A stretch of DNA of 40,216 nucleotides from positions 1-40,216 of the forward strand of contig JAQUVM010000012.1 in NCBI GenBank assembly GCA_028693355.1, read 5' to 3'. Position numbers and translations under genes: made by a program. Position 1 is the stretch's first letter. The number at the start of each line of letters is the position of its first letter. Positions 26,607 through 34,273 of the stretch are shown here, in pieces. A model generated the notes under the pieces. The model saw only the letters and a program-made list of their open reading frames with translations, had not been told where the DNA came from and made no database searches. Source of the DNA: Burkholderiales bacterium (GTDB lineage: Bacteria > Pseudomonadota > Gammaproteobacteria > Burkholderiales > UBA11063).

Positions 26607-26668
26607 AATTAATTGGGTAATAAAAAATAAAATACATTATCTACTACTATAGTTTTTTTGAATTTGTA

Positions 26669-27526
26669 TTACAATTGATGAGCCTTGAAATTATTTGTTG
26701 GACTTATAAATTGATTTTGAGCAGCAATAATAGCTAACTCTCTTTGATTACGTTTTAATGTTTCTTGAAAAACAGCATAGATTGCCGATGCAGTATATTC
26801 TAGACTATGCTTTAAATGATGTGTTTCTAAAAATTTAGCTAAGAATAATGCAGCCGTCATATCTCCTGAACCATTTGGTGAAATTGGCATAGCTAAGCGT
26901 GGTGTCTCAATCAGGTATTGCTCATTCTTATTCGATACTAACATTTCAATGATAGTACTTGGTTTATCTTTTCGAGTTAGGCTTGTTAATAATATTGTCT
27001 CTACACCTTTGCTATGTAGTTTATTACAAGCAGTTCTTGCATCATCTAAAGAGTAAATTTCACAGCCTGTTAGATAAGTTAATTCAAATTGGTTTGGGGT
27101 TAGAATATTAGAAAATTGCAACGCACGATTTGCAAAGAATTCTGGCACTCCAGGGCGTACAAAAACTCCACGCCCAACATCACCTATTACAGGATCACAA
27201 CAATAAATTACACTTGGGTTTTTAGATTTTATAATCTCAAGCCATTTTAATAGTACATCTCCCAAAGCGCTATCTCCAAGATATCCGGTTAAAACAGCAT
27301 CGAGATTTTCTAAAATACCTTTATCAGATAAACCAGTAAAGATTTTATCAATATGCTCTAATGACATAATATCTCCAGTCCAAGATCCATAACCAGTATG
27401 ATTAGAAAATTGCACTGTATTAATATTAATTACTTCATTACCTAAGCGTTGAAGCGGAAAAATAGCTGCTTTATTGCCAACATAACCATATGCGACATGT
27501 GACTGCATTGATAGAATATTTGCCAT
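26669..27526 (-). CDS. pdxY: Pyridoxal kinase PdxY
   Basis: PdxY phosphorylates pyridoxal to pyridoxal 5'-phosphate in the vitamin B6 salvage route. The 285-residue ribokinase-family protein has the family start [47 protein letters not shown] and the phosphate-binding [15 protein letters not shown] (anion hole with catalytic Asp). I place the start at the ATG at 27526, with AAGAG 8 bases upstream, rather than the GTG at 27535. It stands alone on the minus strand between repeat-rich and decayed sequence, which is unusual for a housekeeping salvage gene. Confidence 0.95.
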   Translation of the reverse strand: MANILSMQSHVAYGYVGNKAAIFPLQRLGNEVININTVQFSNHTGYGSWTGDIMSLEHIDKIFTGLSDKGILENLDAVLTGYLGDSALGDVLLKWLEIIKSKNPSVIYCCDPVIGDVGRGVFVRPGVPEFFANRALQFSNILTPNQFELTYLTGCEIYSLDDARTACNKLHSKGVETILLTSLTRKDKPSTIIEMLVSNKNEQYLIETPRLAMPISPNGSGDMTAALFLAKFLETHHLKHSLEYTASAIYAVFQETLKRNQRELAIIAAQNQFISPTNNFKAHQL

Positions 27527-27676
27527 ATTTGACACTCTTCTGAATTTGAATGCAAATATTTTAACATAATCATATTCTTATTAGAATTTTTCAAAGAATA
27601 ATGACTTTATGGTACCTTTGTTCGATAAATGGAACATGCACTATTCTAAGCAATCAGATCTAACTATTGATATTAA

Positions 27677-27844
27677 ATATCACAGTATTTCTGTCATACA
27701 TATTGTTCATGGAAACCAGACTTTAATGAGAACACAAATGGTTTAATTCGTAGATCATTGGAAAAATGTACGGACTTTAATAAAGTTAATGATGAAGAAA
27801 TCAGGATGATACAAAACAATCTAAATGCTAAGTATCGTAACTAG
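27677..27844 (+). pseudogene. IS30-family transposase remnant (C-terminal fragment)
   Basis: Reading 27689 to the stop at 27842-27844 gives YFCHTYCSW-like sequence, then NENTNGLIRR, CTDFNKVNDEEI and a final NNLNAKYRN. NENTNGLIR and TDF.KV.DEEI are signatures around the last catalytic Glu of IS30 transposases. A stop at 27674 and no continuation upstream show that only about 50 codons survive. I found no terminal inverted repeats. Confidence 0.8.
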
Positions 27845-28080
27845 CGCCAACCAACAAAATGGTGATCATGGTGCAGAAAGTCACCAAAATCATTTCCTAA
27901 AAGTTACTAAAGGAAGGGAAAAATGATCAATTTTATTTAAAAATGGCAAAAGAATCAGTTACAATGTTGGCATTTACAGGAACACTGGAAATTTAACCTA
28001 CAAAAGTTTCTATTTCAATAAAAATAGACCTCTTTAACTGACTTTATTTATATTTTTTAGCTTTTAATTCGTATTTAAGA
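27845..28080. other. Non-coding stretch between IS30 remnant and RgpF-like gene
   Basis: No recognisable gene. Short frames here do not resemble a protein I know. The last 30 bases contain a TATTTTTTAG-type AT run and the AAGGAG of the downstream gene. Probably decayed mobile DNA. Confidence 0.4.
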
Positions 28081-28095
28081 ATATAAGGAGTTTCA

Positions 28096-29196
28096 ATGAA
28101 TGATTATGAAATAATATACAATGGCTCAATTTCACTGAGAAAATCTAGTGGATATGAGTTTTCGTTTTTGACACCGTCAATGGCATCTAATAACTTTAAT
28201 TTTTCAGATAAAATAGCTGCAATCATACATGTATATTATACTGACCTATTGGATGATTTATTGAATGCCATTAATAATATAAATTCTCAAGTTGATTTAT
28301 TTATATCCACTGATACTTTTGAAAAAGAAATAGAAATTAAACGCTTAATAAACAACTATATCAAAGGAGAAACTGAAATAAGAGTTCTCCAAAATAGGGG
28401 GCGCGATATAGCACCTATGATAATAGGATTTAAAGACGTATTTAGTAAGTATAAATATTTTTTACATCTACATACGAAAAAATCGTTACACCTCAATAAT
28501 GGGTCTAATGGTTGGTTAAATTATGCCCTTTCTAATTTATTAGGGAGTAAAGAAATAGCTAATTTCAATTTGTGGTTACTTTCTCACAAAGATATTGGAA
28601 TTGTTTTTCCTCTTCATAACTATCATGAAATTAATCGTATAAATATATCACACGGGTTTAATTTCGATAATGTAAAAAACCTATTAAAAAAATGTGGTAT
28701 AGATATCGATATAGGTAATTACTGTGAATTTCCTTCTGGTTCAATGTTTTTTGGAAGAACAGATGCTATAAAACCACTAATTGAAATAGGACTTGACTGG
28801 GAAGACTTTTCTCCTGAGATGGGGCAAACTGATCTAACTTTGGCACATGCAATAGAACGCTCTATTTTATACATTTGTGAAAAATCTAATTATAAATGGG
28901 CTAAAATAGCAACGTATGACCCTAAATATGAAAAAGAATTAATTAATATATGCTCAGAAAATGATTACAAACAAAATATAGAAAAAATATTTATTTCGGT
29001 ATTAGAAAAACGATATGATTTAGTAACTAAACTTGTCTCAAAAGATTGTATTGAATTAAGTGCTACTAAAGTTGAATTAAGTGCTACTAAAGTTGAATTA
29101 AATAATATTTTGAATAGTAATAGTTGGAAAATTACAAAACTAATGCGGTTTGCAGGTAAATTTGTGAGAAATATTAAACACCTGAAACTATCATAA
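28096..29196 (+). CDS. RgpF-like (rhamnan synthesis protein F) glycan-modification protein
   Basis: This 366-residue protein resembles the rhamnan synthesis F family associated with rhamnose-containing surface polysaccharides. Recognisable segments are IAAIIHVYYTDLLDDLLNAI (near 37), DLFISTD, VLQNRGRDIAPMI, YFLHLHTKKS, FPSGSMFFGR and EMGQTDLTLAHAIER. The C-terminal 50 residues hold a VELSATK heptad repeated in tandem, then ILNSNSWKITKLMRF, a tail often seen at the end of glycan-synthesis proteins. AAGGAG is 6-7 bases before the ATG. No rhamnose or other polysaccharide gene is nearby. It is bounded by IS30 and IS256 remnants and flanked by paralogous LysR genes, so horizontal acquisition or isolation from a lost cluster is likely. 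The biochemical role is inferred from the family only. Confidence 0.8.
   Translation: MNDYEIIYNGSISLRKSSGYEFSFLTPSMASNNFNFSDKIAAIIHVYYTDLLDDLLNAINNINSQVDLFISTDTFEKEIEIKRLINNYIKGETEIRVLQNRGRDIAPMIIGFKDVFSKYKYFLHLHTKKSLHLNNGSNGWLNYALSNLLGSKEIANFNLWLLSHKDIGIVFPLHNYHEINRINISHGFNFDNVKNLLKKCGIDIDIGNYCEFPSGSMFFGRTDAIKPLIEIGLDWEDFSPEMGQTDLTLAHAIERSILYICEKSNYKWAKIATYDPKYEKELINICSENDYKQNIEKIFISVLEKRYDLVTKLVSKDCIELSATKVELSATKVELNNILNSNSWKITKLMRFAGKFVRNIKHLKLS
29051..29101 (+). repeat. 21-bp tandem repeat inside the RgpF-like gene
   Basis: A 21-base unit beginning TTGAATTAAGTGC occurs twice exactly (29051-29071, 29072-29092), followed by its first 9 bases (29093-29101). It encodes the heptad VELSATK, consistent with a coiled coil of variable length. 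Confidence 0.85.
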
Positions 29197-29380
29197 ATTT
29201 TGTGTCATCTCCTAATATTTAGTAAACTATACTACTTTATAGTGATGATATAAATAGCCCCATCTTACTCAAGATAAATTAGACTGATTAATTGAGCTAA
29301 TCCCATCAGACGTAAAAATTCAAACTGATTTAACAACTATGTTCTATAGTTTATTCTTGAAAGTACTTTAGAACGTCACC

Positions 29381-29631
29381 TTAACAGAAATAGATGATAA
29401 GGTGTCTATGATAATGTTTTAGCATTATATATACGTTCTACTATTAATGAATTGTATCCTCAAGATTTATCGAATAAGAATTATCATCAGTTACAGATAT
29501 TGTCAAGGAATGGCAAAATAGAGCATTGGAATACCGCCATCCTATCTTGTTTCTTGACTGCATAGCTTAAAGCAATCGATCTTACTCTTAGTACAGGTAT
29601 AGATGGAAATAAAGAATTATTTGGTATGTAG
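29381..29631 (+). pseudogene. IS256-family (mutator-type) transposase remnant
   Basis: Fragments in different frames resemble IS256 transposases in the right order: LTEIDDKVSMI (29381 on), a TINELYPQDLS piece, VTDIVKEWQNRALEYRHPI and LFLDCIA to a stop at 29568-29570, then TGIDGNKELFGM to a stop at 29629-29631. KEWQNR.LE...P..FLDC is the segment around the first catalytic Asp. Frameshifts and stops make it non-functional. Decay may begin earlier, near 29305. Confidence 0.78.
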
Positions 29632-29708
29632 ATTTCTTAAAATGAAGAAAGTTCTAGTTAAATGTGTTCACATAATTAAGTAACCGTGGAGTAAAAGATG
29701 TGTATACC

Positions 29709-30608
29709 TTATACATCTTTATTCATAAAATGATATCCAAGTTTTTCACTTATAAAATTGAGAAATATTTTATCAATACTTCTCATATTAGATTTTTGAA
29801 TCAAGTAAAAATTTAAAGTATGAACATTCCAATCAGGAAGCACCTGTATTAATTCACCAGCTGCAAATTCTTTTATACACATAAAATCCCAACAACCAAA
29901 GAGATGCTCCATGGCATGTATGCCGATTTCTTTCATATGCATAACATTATCTACGTATATACGACTATCAAAATTTGGCAAAATCTCTTGATTTGTTTTA
30001 GTATTAACCATAGACACAATGTATTGATTATGATCTAAAATTAGATTAATAAGTTTTCTGTTCTTTAAATCATCTATACTTTCTGGAATTCCATGTTTTT
30101 GAGCATATTGATTACTACAATAAAGATGCGCATGCTCTCTTCGAAAAAAGCTTGTTATAAATCCTGGTTGTTCTATATTATGCCGCGTAATGGCAAAATT
30201 AACTATATTAAAATTAGGTATATCCTTTTCATATAATATATTTAGCTTCACATTTGGATATGATTTCATAAATACTTCTATATGTTGAGATAAAATCTCA
30301 TAACTCAAAATAAATGGTAACGATACGGTAATAGTTTCATTTGAGTCATGGCAGGAGTTCCGTTGGTAACCATTTAATGTATTCTCAATATATAAAGGAA
30401 AATGCCGAAACTTATTATAAATGTATACACCATACGCTGTAATCTCAAAATTTTTGCCTCTTCTTGTTATTAATGAATTACCAAGTAGATACTCTAATTT
30501 AGAAATGCGCTTACTAACTGTAGATTGTTGAATATTTAATTGTTCAGCAACTAGAGTGAAGTTATGGGTTTCATACAAAACTATAAATAACAGTATATCA
30601 TCTATCAT
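29709..30608 (-). CDS. LysR-family transcriptional regulator (paralogue B)
   Basis: This 299-residue LysR regulator is a close paralogue of the one at 25216-26115, with no gaps needed to align them by eye. It has a helix-turn-helix near the N-terminus (FTLVAEQLNIQQSTVSKRISKLE) and an effector domain with SLPFILSYEILSQHIEVFM, FRREHAHLYCSNQYAQKHG and LFGCWDFMC. The main differences are in the wing, around residues 85-95, and at the C-terminus. It ends next to the IS256 remnant. The upstream gap contains the GGAAT box pair shared with its paralogue. Its target may be the nearby gene set or itself; this cannot be told from sequence. Confidence 0.92.
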   Translation of the reverse strand: MIDDILLFIVLYETHNFTLVAEQLNIQQSTVSKRISKLEYLLGNSLITRRGKNFEITAYGVYIYNKFRHFPLYIENTLNGYQRNSCHDSNETITVSLPFILSYEILSQHIEVFMKSYPNVKLNILYEKDIPNFNIVNFAITRHNIEQPGFITSFFRREHAHLYCSNQYAQKHGIPESIDDLKNRKLINLILDHNQYIVSMVNTKTNQEILPNFDSRIYVDNVMHMKEIGIHAMEHLFGCWDFMCIKEFAAGELIQVLPDWNVHTLNFYLIQKSNMRSIDKIFLNFISEKLGYHFMNKDV

Positions 30609-30741
30609 ATTGACAACCTCTAAAATTAAATAATTTACTTTAGAAATCTTCTAAAATTAGAAGCTATTAAATTTAGATAGCAAATTTTAGTTAATCACAT
30701 CCGTCGAATTATACAGGTATAACATCAGGATGTGGTGCTAA

Positions 30742-30772
30742 TTTTGGAATGCAGGGGCATAATTTAGGAATA
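30742..30772. promoter_or_regulatory. GGAAT box pair upstream of LysR paralogue B
   Basis: TTTTGGAAT (30742-30750) and AATTTAGGAATA (30761-30772) match the pair before LysR paralogue A in sequence and in the 19-base repeat distance. Confidence 0.45.
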
Positions 30773-31085
30773 CAGAAACACTCTACAATATAATTCAAAA
30801 TTTAATATGTTATATGTATTATATAATTCTTTTAAAACAGCGTATTACATAGATAGCAGTTCTATTAAGAATAAAAACAATTATGTAGAAACTACAATTT
30901 TATAATCGTTAAAGCTTACCACTGTAGATATCTAATACCTTTGCAACAGCAAAAGTACATTTAAAAATAAGCTCTAGGAATTAAAATAACTCAAAAAATA
31001 TATGGCTAATATTTATGCTTATTTCTTTTATGCTAAAATACTGGGTTATAAATCATTTTATTAGAGATTAGAGCAAAGCATATTC

Positions 31086-31118
31086 TCAGTATTTCAATAG
31101 ACATAGTAGAAATACTGA
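31086..31118. promoter_or_regulatory. Stem-loop in the thrC leader
   Basis: TCAGTATTTC and GAAATACTGA form a perfect 10-bp stem with a 13-base loop, followed by an A-rich stretch, about 90 bases before the thrC start. It could be an operator or an RNA structure. Confidence 0.5.
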
Positions 31119-31205
31119 TAAAAAATACAACAAAATGTGCGTACTAAGACATAGTGAGAAGTTTTTAAATATAGCTAAACTCTAAAATTGAAAGGCAAGA
31201 GTATT

Positions 31206-33008
31206 ATGTATTATCTTCGTGATTTTGTCACTAAAGAACGGGTAAACCCAACAAATATGGTTTTCACAGGTGAAACAACTCCTTGGGAAGTTGTTATGGA
31301 TTTAGACGAAGTAAAAAGTAAAATTAACTTAGATTACTTCCGCCAATCACCGCCAAATATTTTGAAGTATTTACCATTACTGCCTATAAAAAAACAAACA
31401 GAATTTATTACTTTACGGGAATCTGCTACACCATTAATTAAAAGCCGAAAATTAGGCAGAAGCCTTGGTATTGATTTAATGCTTAAAGTAGAAGGCAAAA
31501 ACCCAACTGGCTCATTTAAAGATCGCGGCACAGCAGTAGAAATTTCTGTAGCTAAAGAAATGGGTGCTAAAGCAATTATCTTAGCCTCAACTGGTAATAT
31601 GGCAGCATCTTGCGCATGCTACTCGGCAGCAGCTGGAATTCCATGCTTTATTTTAGTTCCTGAGGGTGTTCCTCCTGGTAAATTATCACAAGTATTAGCT
31701 TTTGGGGGACATATTGTCCAAGTAAAAGGAACATATAATGATGCGGCTGATTTAGCATACAAAATCGCGGCTGAGATGGGTTTTTATTTAGCTGGAGATT
31801 ATGCATACCGTTTAGAGGGTGCAAAAACAGCAGCTTTTGAAATAATTGATCAAATGTTATTTCAAGTTCCAGATTACTTAGTGGTGCCTATTGGCTGTGG
31901 AACAAATATTGGTGGATATTACAAAGGATTTATGGATTATTACCGTCTTGGTCTAATTGATAGATTACCACGCATTATCGGTGTACAAGCAAAAGGGGCT
32001 TGTGCTGTGATTAATAGTTTTGACGAAAAACGTAATGACATTACACCTCTGCCAAGTATAAATACATTAGCATCAGCAATAGCTGTAGCAAATCCTATTG
32101 ATGGGTTAAAAGCACTTGAAGCCATTAATTCAACTAATGGTTACGCAATATCTGTAACTGATAATGAAATACTAGCAGCGCAACACCGCCTGGCAAAAGA
32201 AGAAGGTATTTTTGCAGAAAGCTCTGCTGCTGCTACAATTGCAGGGGTGGAAAAATTAGTTGCTGCTGGCAAAATTGATGCACATAAAAAAGTAATGTGT
32301 ATACTAACTGGGGATGGCTTAAAAGATCCACAAGTAGTATTAAAAGCAGCTATTAAACCTCCAACTATTTATCCGCAAATCGCTGATTTCACGAATCTTT
32401 ACTCAAATGGATTCTTTGATGGTAAAAGCATGGTATTTGTTGAAAAATCAGATACTTTATTTGATAAGGAACCTAGTAAAACTGACATTACTCGTGAATT
32501 ACAAAACCTATTCTCTGCGACCTACGGAGAAGAATATATTGATAAAATTCACCAATCGTTAGCTAAAATAGTACAAAAAGGTAAGCATATTACCATCTCA
32601 GATTTCCAAGATAGTATTCAAGGTGTGCTTGAGTCGCCTAAAAATAATGTCGCAGATGTCTTCTCTGTAGTTGACTTTAATGTCTCAACTTCAAAAGATA
32701 AGCGTGCCCTTGCAAACGTACGAGTAAATATAGCAGGACAAGAATATACAGCTGACTCGATTGGAACTGGCCCTGTTGATGCATTAATCAAGGCATTAAC
32801 TCATGCTTGTCGTGATACATTAGAATTTAAACTCACTGAATATAAAGTAGAAATCCGTGGGCAAGGTACTGATGCCAATGTATACGTGGAAATGAAACTT
32901 CAGCAAGATACTAAAAACTCAATTGGTAGTGGTACTTCTCCAGATATTGTACAAGCATCAATTGAGGCATTTGCTGCGGCTTATAACGCATTTAATCATA
33001 ATTCTTAA
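31206..33008 (+). CDS. thrC: Threonine synthase fused to a LeuA-type allosteric domain
   Basis: This 600-residue, two-part protein begins with a PLP-dependent fold-type II enzyme (about 70-400). It has the PLP lysine K105 in NPTGSFKDRGTA, LASTGNMAASCACYSAA, VPIGCGTNIGGYYKGF (phosphate binding) and LTGDGLKDP, which fits threonine synthase converting O-phosphohomoserine to threonine. After a linker (about 400-480), residues ~485-595 match the regulatory dimer domain of 2-isopropylmalate synthase (IGTGPVDALIKAL, YKVEIRGQGTDANVYVEM, GSGTSPDIVQASIEAFAAAYN). That domain binds leucine or related amino acids, so branched-chain feedback control of threonine synthesis is inferred. I use the ATG at 31206, preceded by AAGAG; the upstream TTG at 31188 lies inside the ribosome-binding leader. 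It is a single-gene unit. Confidence 0.9.
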   Translation: MYYLRDFVTKERVNPTNMVFTGETTPWEVVMDLDEVKSKINLDYFRQSPPNILKYLPLLPIKKQTEFITLRESATPLIKSRKLGRSLGIDLMLKVEGKNPTGSFKDRGTAVEISVAKEMGAKAIILASTGNMAASCACYSAAAGIPCFILVPEGVPPGKLSQVLAFGGHIVQVKGTYNDAADLAYKIAAEMGFYLAGDYAYRLEGAKTAAFEIIDQMLFQVPDYLVVPIGCGTNIGGYYKGFMDYYRLGLIDRLPRIIGVQAKGACAVINSFDEKRNDITPLPSINTLASAIAVANPIDGLKALEAINSTNGYAISVTDNEILAAQHRLAKEEGIFAESSAAATIAGVEKLVAAGKIDAHKKVMCILTGDGLKDPQVVLKAAIKPPTIYPQIADFTNLYSNGFFDGKSMVFVEKSDTLFDKEPSKTDITRELQNLFSATYGEEYIDKIHQSLAKIVQKGKHITISDFQDSIQGVLESPKNNVADVFSVVDFNVSTSKDKRALANVRVNIAGQEYTADSIGTGPVDALIKALTHACRDTLEFKLTEYKVEIRGQGTDANVYVEMKLQQDTKNSIGSGTSPDIVQASIEAFAAAYNAFNHNS

Positions 33009-33023
33009 TTTTTGTCTTTATAT

Positions 33024-33060
33024 AAAAATAGTTGTGGATAAATTGTCCACAACTATTTTT
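33024..33060. terminator. Bidirectional terminator between thrC and the amidase gene
   Basis: Perfect 15-bp inverted repeat (33024-33038 with 33046-33060, 7-base loop) ending in five T on either strand. Confidence 0.9.
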
Positions 33061-33089
33061 AATTTAAAACTTATGATAAGTTAAATAAA

Positions 33090-34142
33090 TTACTTTAATA
33101 ACTTACTAACATCTCCAGTTATATCTGCACGTGAAGTATCAATAGTTTTTACTGGTTGACCTGCTTTTAGATTAAAATTATTAAGATTAACCCATATACG
33201 GTTTCCAACCAAAGTATTAGTTACATAAAGAGTACTTTTATCTAAATCAGTAACACTCATCCATTGAGTAGGCCAAGCATCACTTGCTGATCCTGCTGGA
33301 TCATTTAAACGTTTACAGCCTTCTTGGTAATTAGCAAAAAATGGTACCATAGTAGAATTAATCGCACCAAACATATAATTAACTGCCATATTGCTATTAC
33401 TTGCCTGTGGCAAGTTTTCGTTAATATAATTAGCACGAACAAAGCGATTTTCCGGTTCAGCTCCGCCAGGTAACTGCTCAATTGTATATTGAGACGAAGC
33501 TTTTACTTTTTTTAAATTAGCAAGCTGTGCATCATAATTTGGCTCATTAGTCATAATAGACATTTTTTGGTTTTTATGAATTGTTAGTTTACCATTAATA
33601 AATTCAATTATAGCATTATCTCCTGATTTATCTTCGATAGCAAAATGTAATGGGAATACAATGCTTTCGTTACCAAACTTCAAAGGATAAGTATGAATCT
33701 GGTATTCATTAATATGTTTTAATACCTCATCTACAGTTTGATAATTAGCTAAAACATATTGTGTCCACATAAAAGTGCTAATTACTGGTTTACTTTTATC
33801 TATTGGAGCTTGCTTAGTATCACCCATATATAACATATGTACAGCCAAACCTTTTTCATTTAGACCTTCTGATGTCAATTCAGGACCTAAAGATGGTTGA
33901 TTTACCGTAACATAACCATATTTGCCTACCCATGAAATAACGTTTTGTCCAGATTTATTACTCTCTCCCTTAGTTCCGCGTGGGTATACCACCATTGTTG
34001 TTTTTACTTCAGTACAGAAATCAAACGAACGTGCTGCATAAGTTCCAACGCCATTAAATTCATGGCTAAGCTGAGAACATGCAAAACTATTATTAGTTAA
34101 AGAAACACCAGCAACAAGTAATAATGACAATAATTTTTTCAT
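33090..34142 (-). CDS. Periplasmic choloylglycine-hydrolase-family linear amide hydrolase
   Basis: This 350-residue Ntn hydrolase is of the penicillin V acylase / bile-salt hydrolase family. A signal peptide (1-21, ending NNSFA) is followed directly by Cys22, which becomes the N-terminal nucleophile after cleavage. R38 and D41 then fall at mature positions 17 and 20, as expected for the active site, and MTNEP and ENRFVRANY supply further conserved Asn and Arg positions. Gram-negative members often act on acyl-homoserine lactones or penicillin V; the substrate here is not known. The gene is divergent from the LysR gene at 34274, a common regulator-target layout, and ends at a bidirectional terminator. 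Confidence 0.88.
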   Translation of the reverse strand: MKKLLSLLLVAGVSLTNNSFACSQLSHEFNGVGTYAARSFDFCTEVKTTMVVYPRGTKGESNKSGQNVISWVGKYGYVTVNQPSLGPELTSEGLNEKGLAVHMLYMGDTKQAPIDKSKPVISTFMWTQYVLANYQTVDEVLKHINEYQIHTYPLKFGNESIVFPLHFAIEDKSGDNAIIEFINGKLTIHKNQKMSIMTNEPNYDAQLANLKKVKASSQYTIEQLPGGAEPENRFVRANYINENLPQASNSNMAVNYMFGAINSTMVPFFANYQEGCKRLNDPAGSASDAWPTQWMSVTDLDKSTLYVTNTLVGNRIWVNLNNFNLKAGQPVKTIDTSRADITGDVSKLLK

Positions 34143-34234
34143 GATATAATTACCTCTAAGTAAACATTAGTGAATAAAGTTCTTTCTACCAACGTCATTA
34201 TAATGGAAGAATATGATGTTTATCGTAGCATTAC

Positions 34235-34251
34235 TGTATAACTGTTATACA
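34235..34251. promoter_or_regulatory. 17-bp perfect palindrome in the amidase/LysR divergent region
   Basis: TGTATAAC-T-GTTATACA is an exact inverted repeat with 8-bp arms. It lies between the divergent starts at 34142 and 34274, so it is a candidate operator for the LysR protein or another regulator. Confidence 0.6.
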
Positions 34252-34273
34252 AAAATATATGGGCATATTAATT

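Larger units (their letters stand above)
26116..26668. other. Long AT-rich intergenic region between LysR paralogue A and pdxY
   Basis: No gene is recognisable in these ~550 bases. It holds the GGAAT box pair at 26296-26326 and, nearer pdxY, a long inverted repeat at 26575-26606. The rest is very AT-rich and featureless to me. Confidence 0.5.
30609..31205. other. Long intergenic region upstream of thrC
   Basis: No gene found in ~600 bases. It contains the GGAAT box pair (30742-30772), a TAAAAT -10-like box near 31033-31038 and a 10-bp hairpin (31086-31118) in the probable thrC leader, then the thrC ribosome-binding region. Confidence 0.5.

Noticed and set aside
27960..28020. Short frame after the IS30 remnant (MAKESVTMLAF)
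   Set aside because: Fewer than 25 codons, no recognisable family and no clear ribosome-binding site.
29051..29101. Tandem repeat as a CRISPR-like array
   Set aside because: Units are directly adjacent without spacers and encode an in-frame heptad.
31188..31205. TTG codon as start of thrC, adding six residues
   Set aside because: The added codons coincide with the purine-rich ribosome-binding leader; the ATG at 31206 is better placed.
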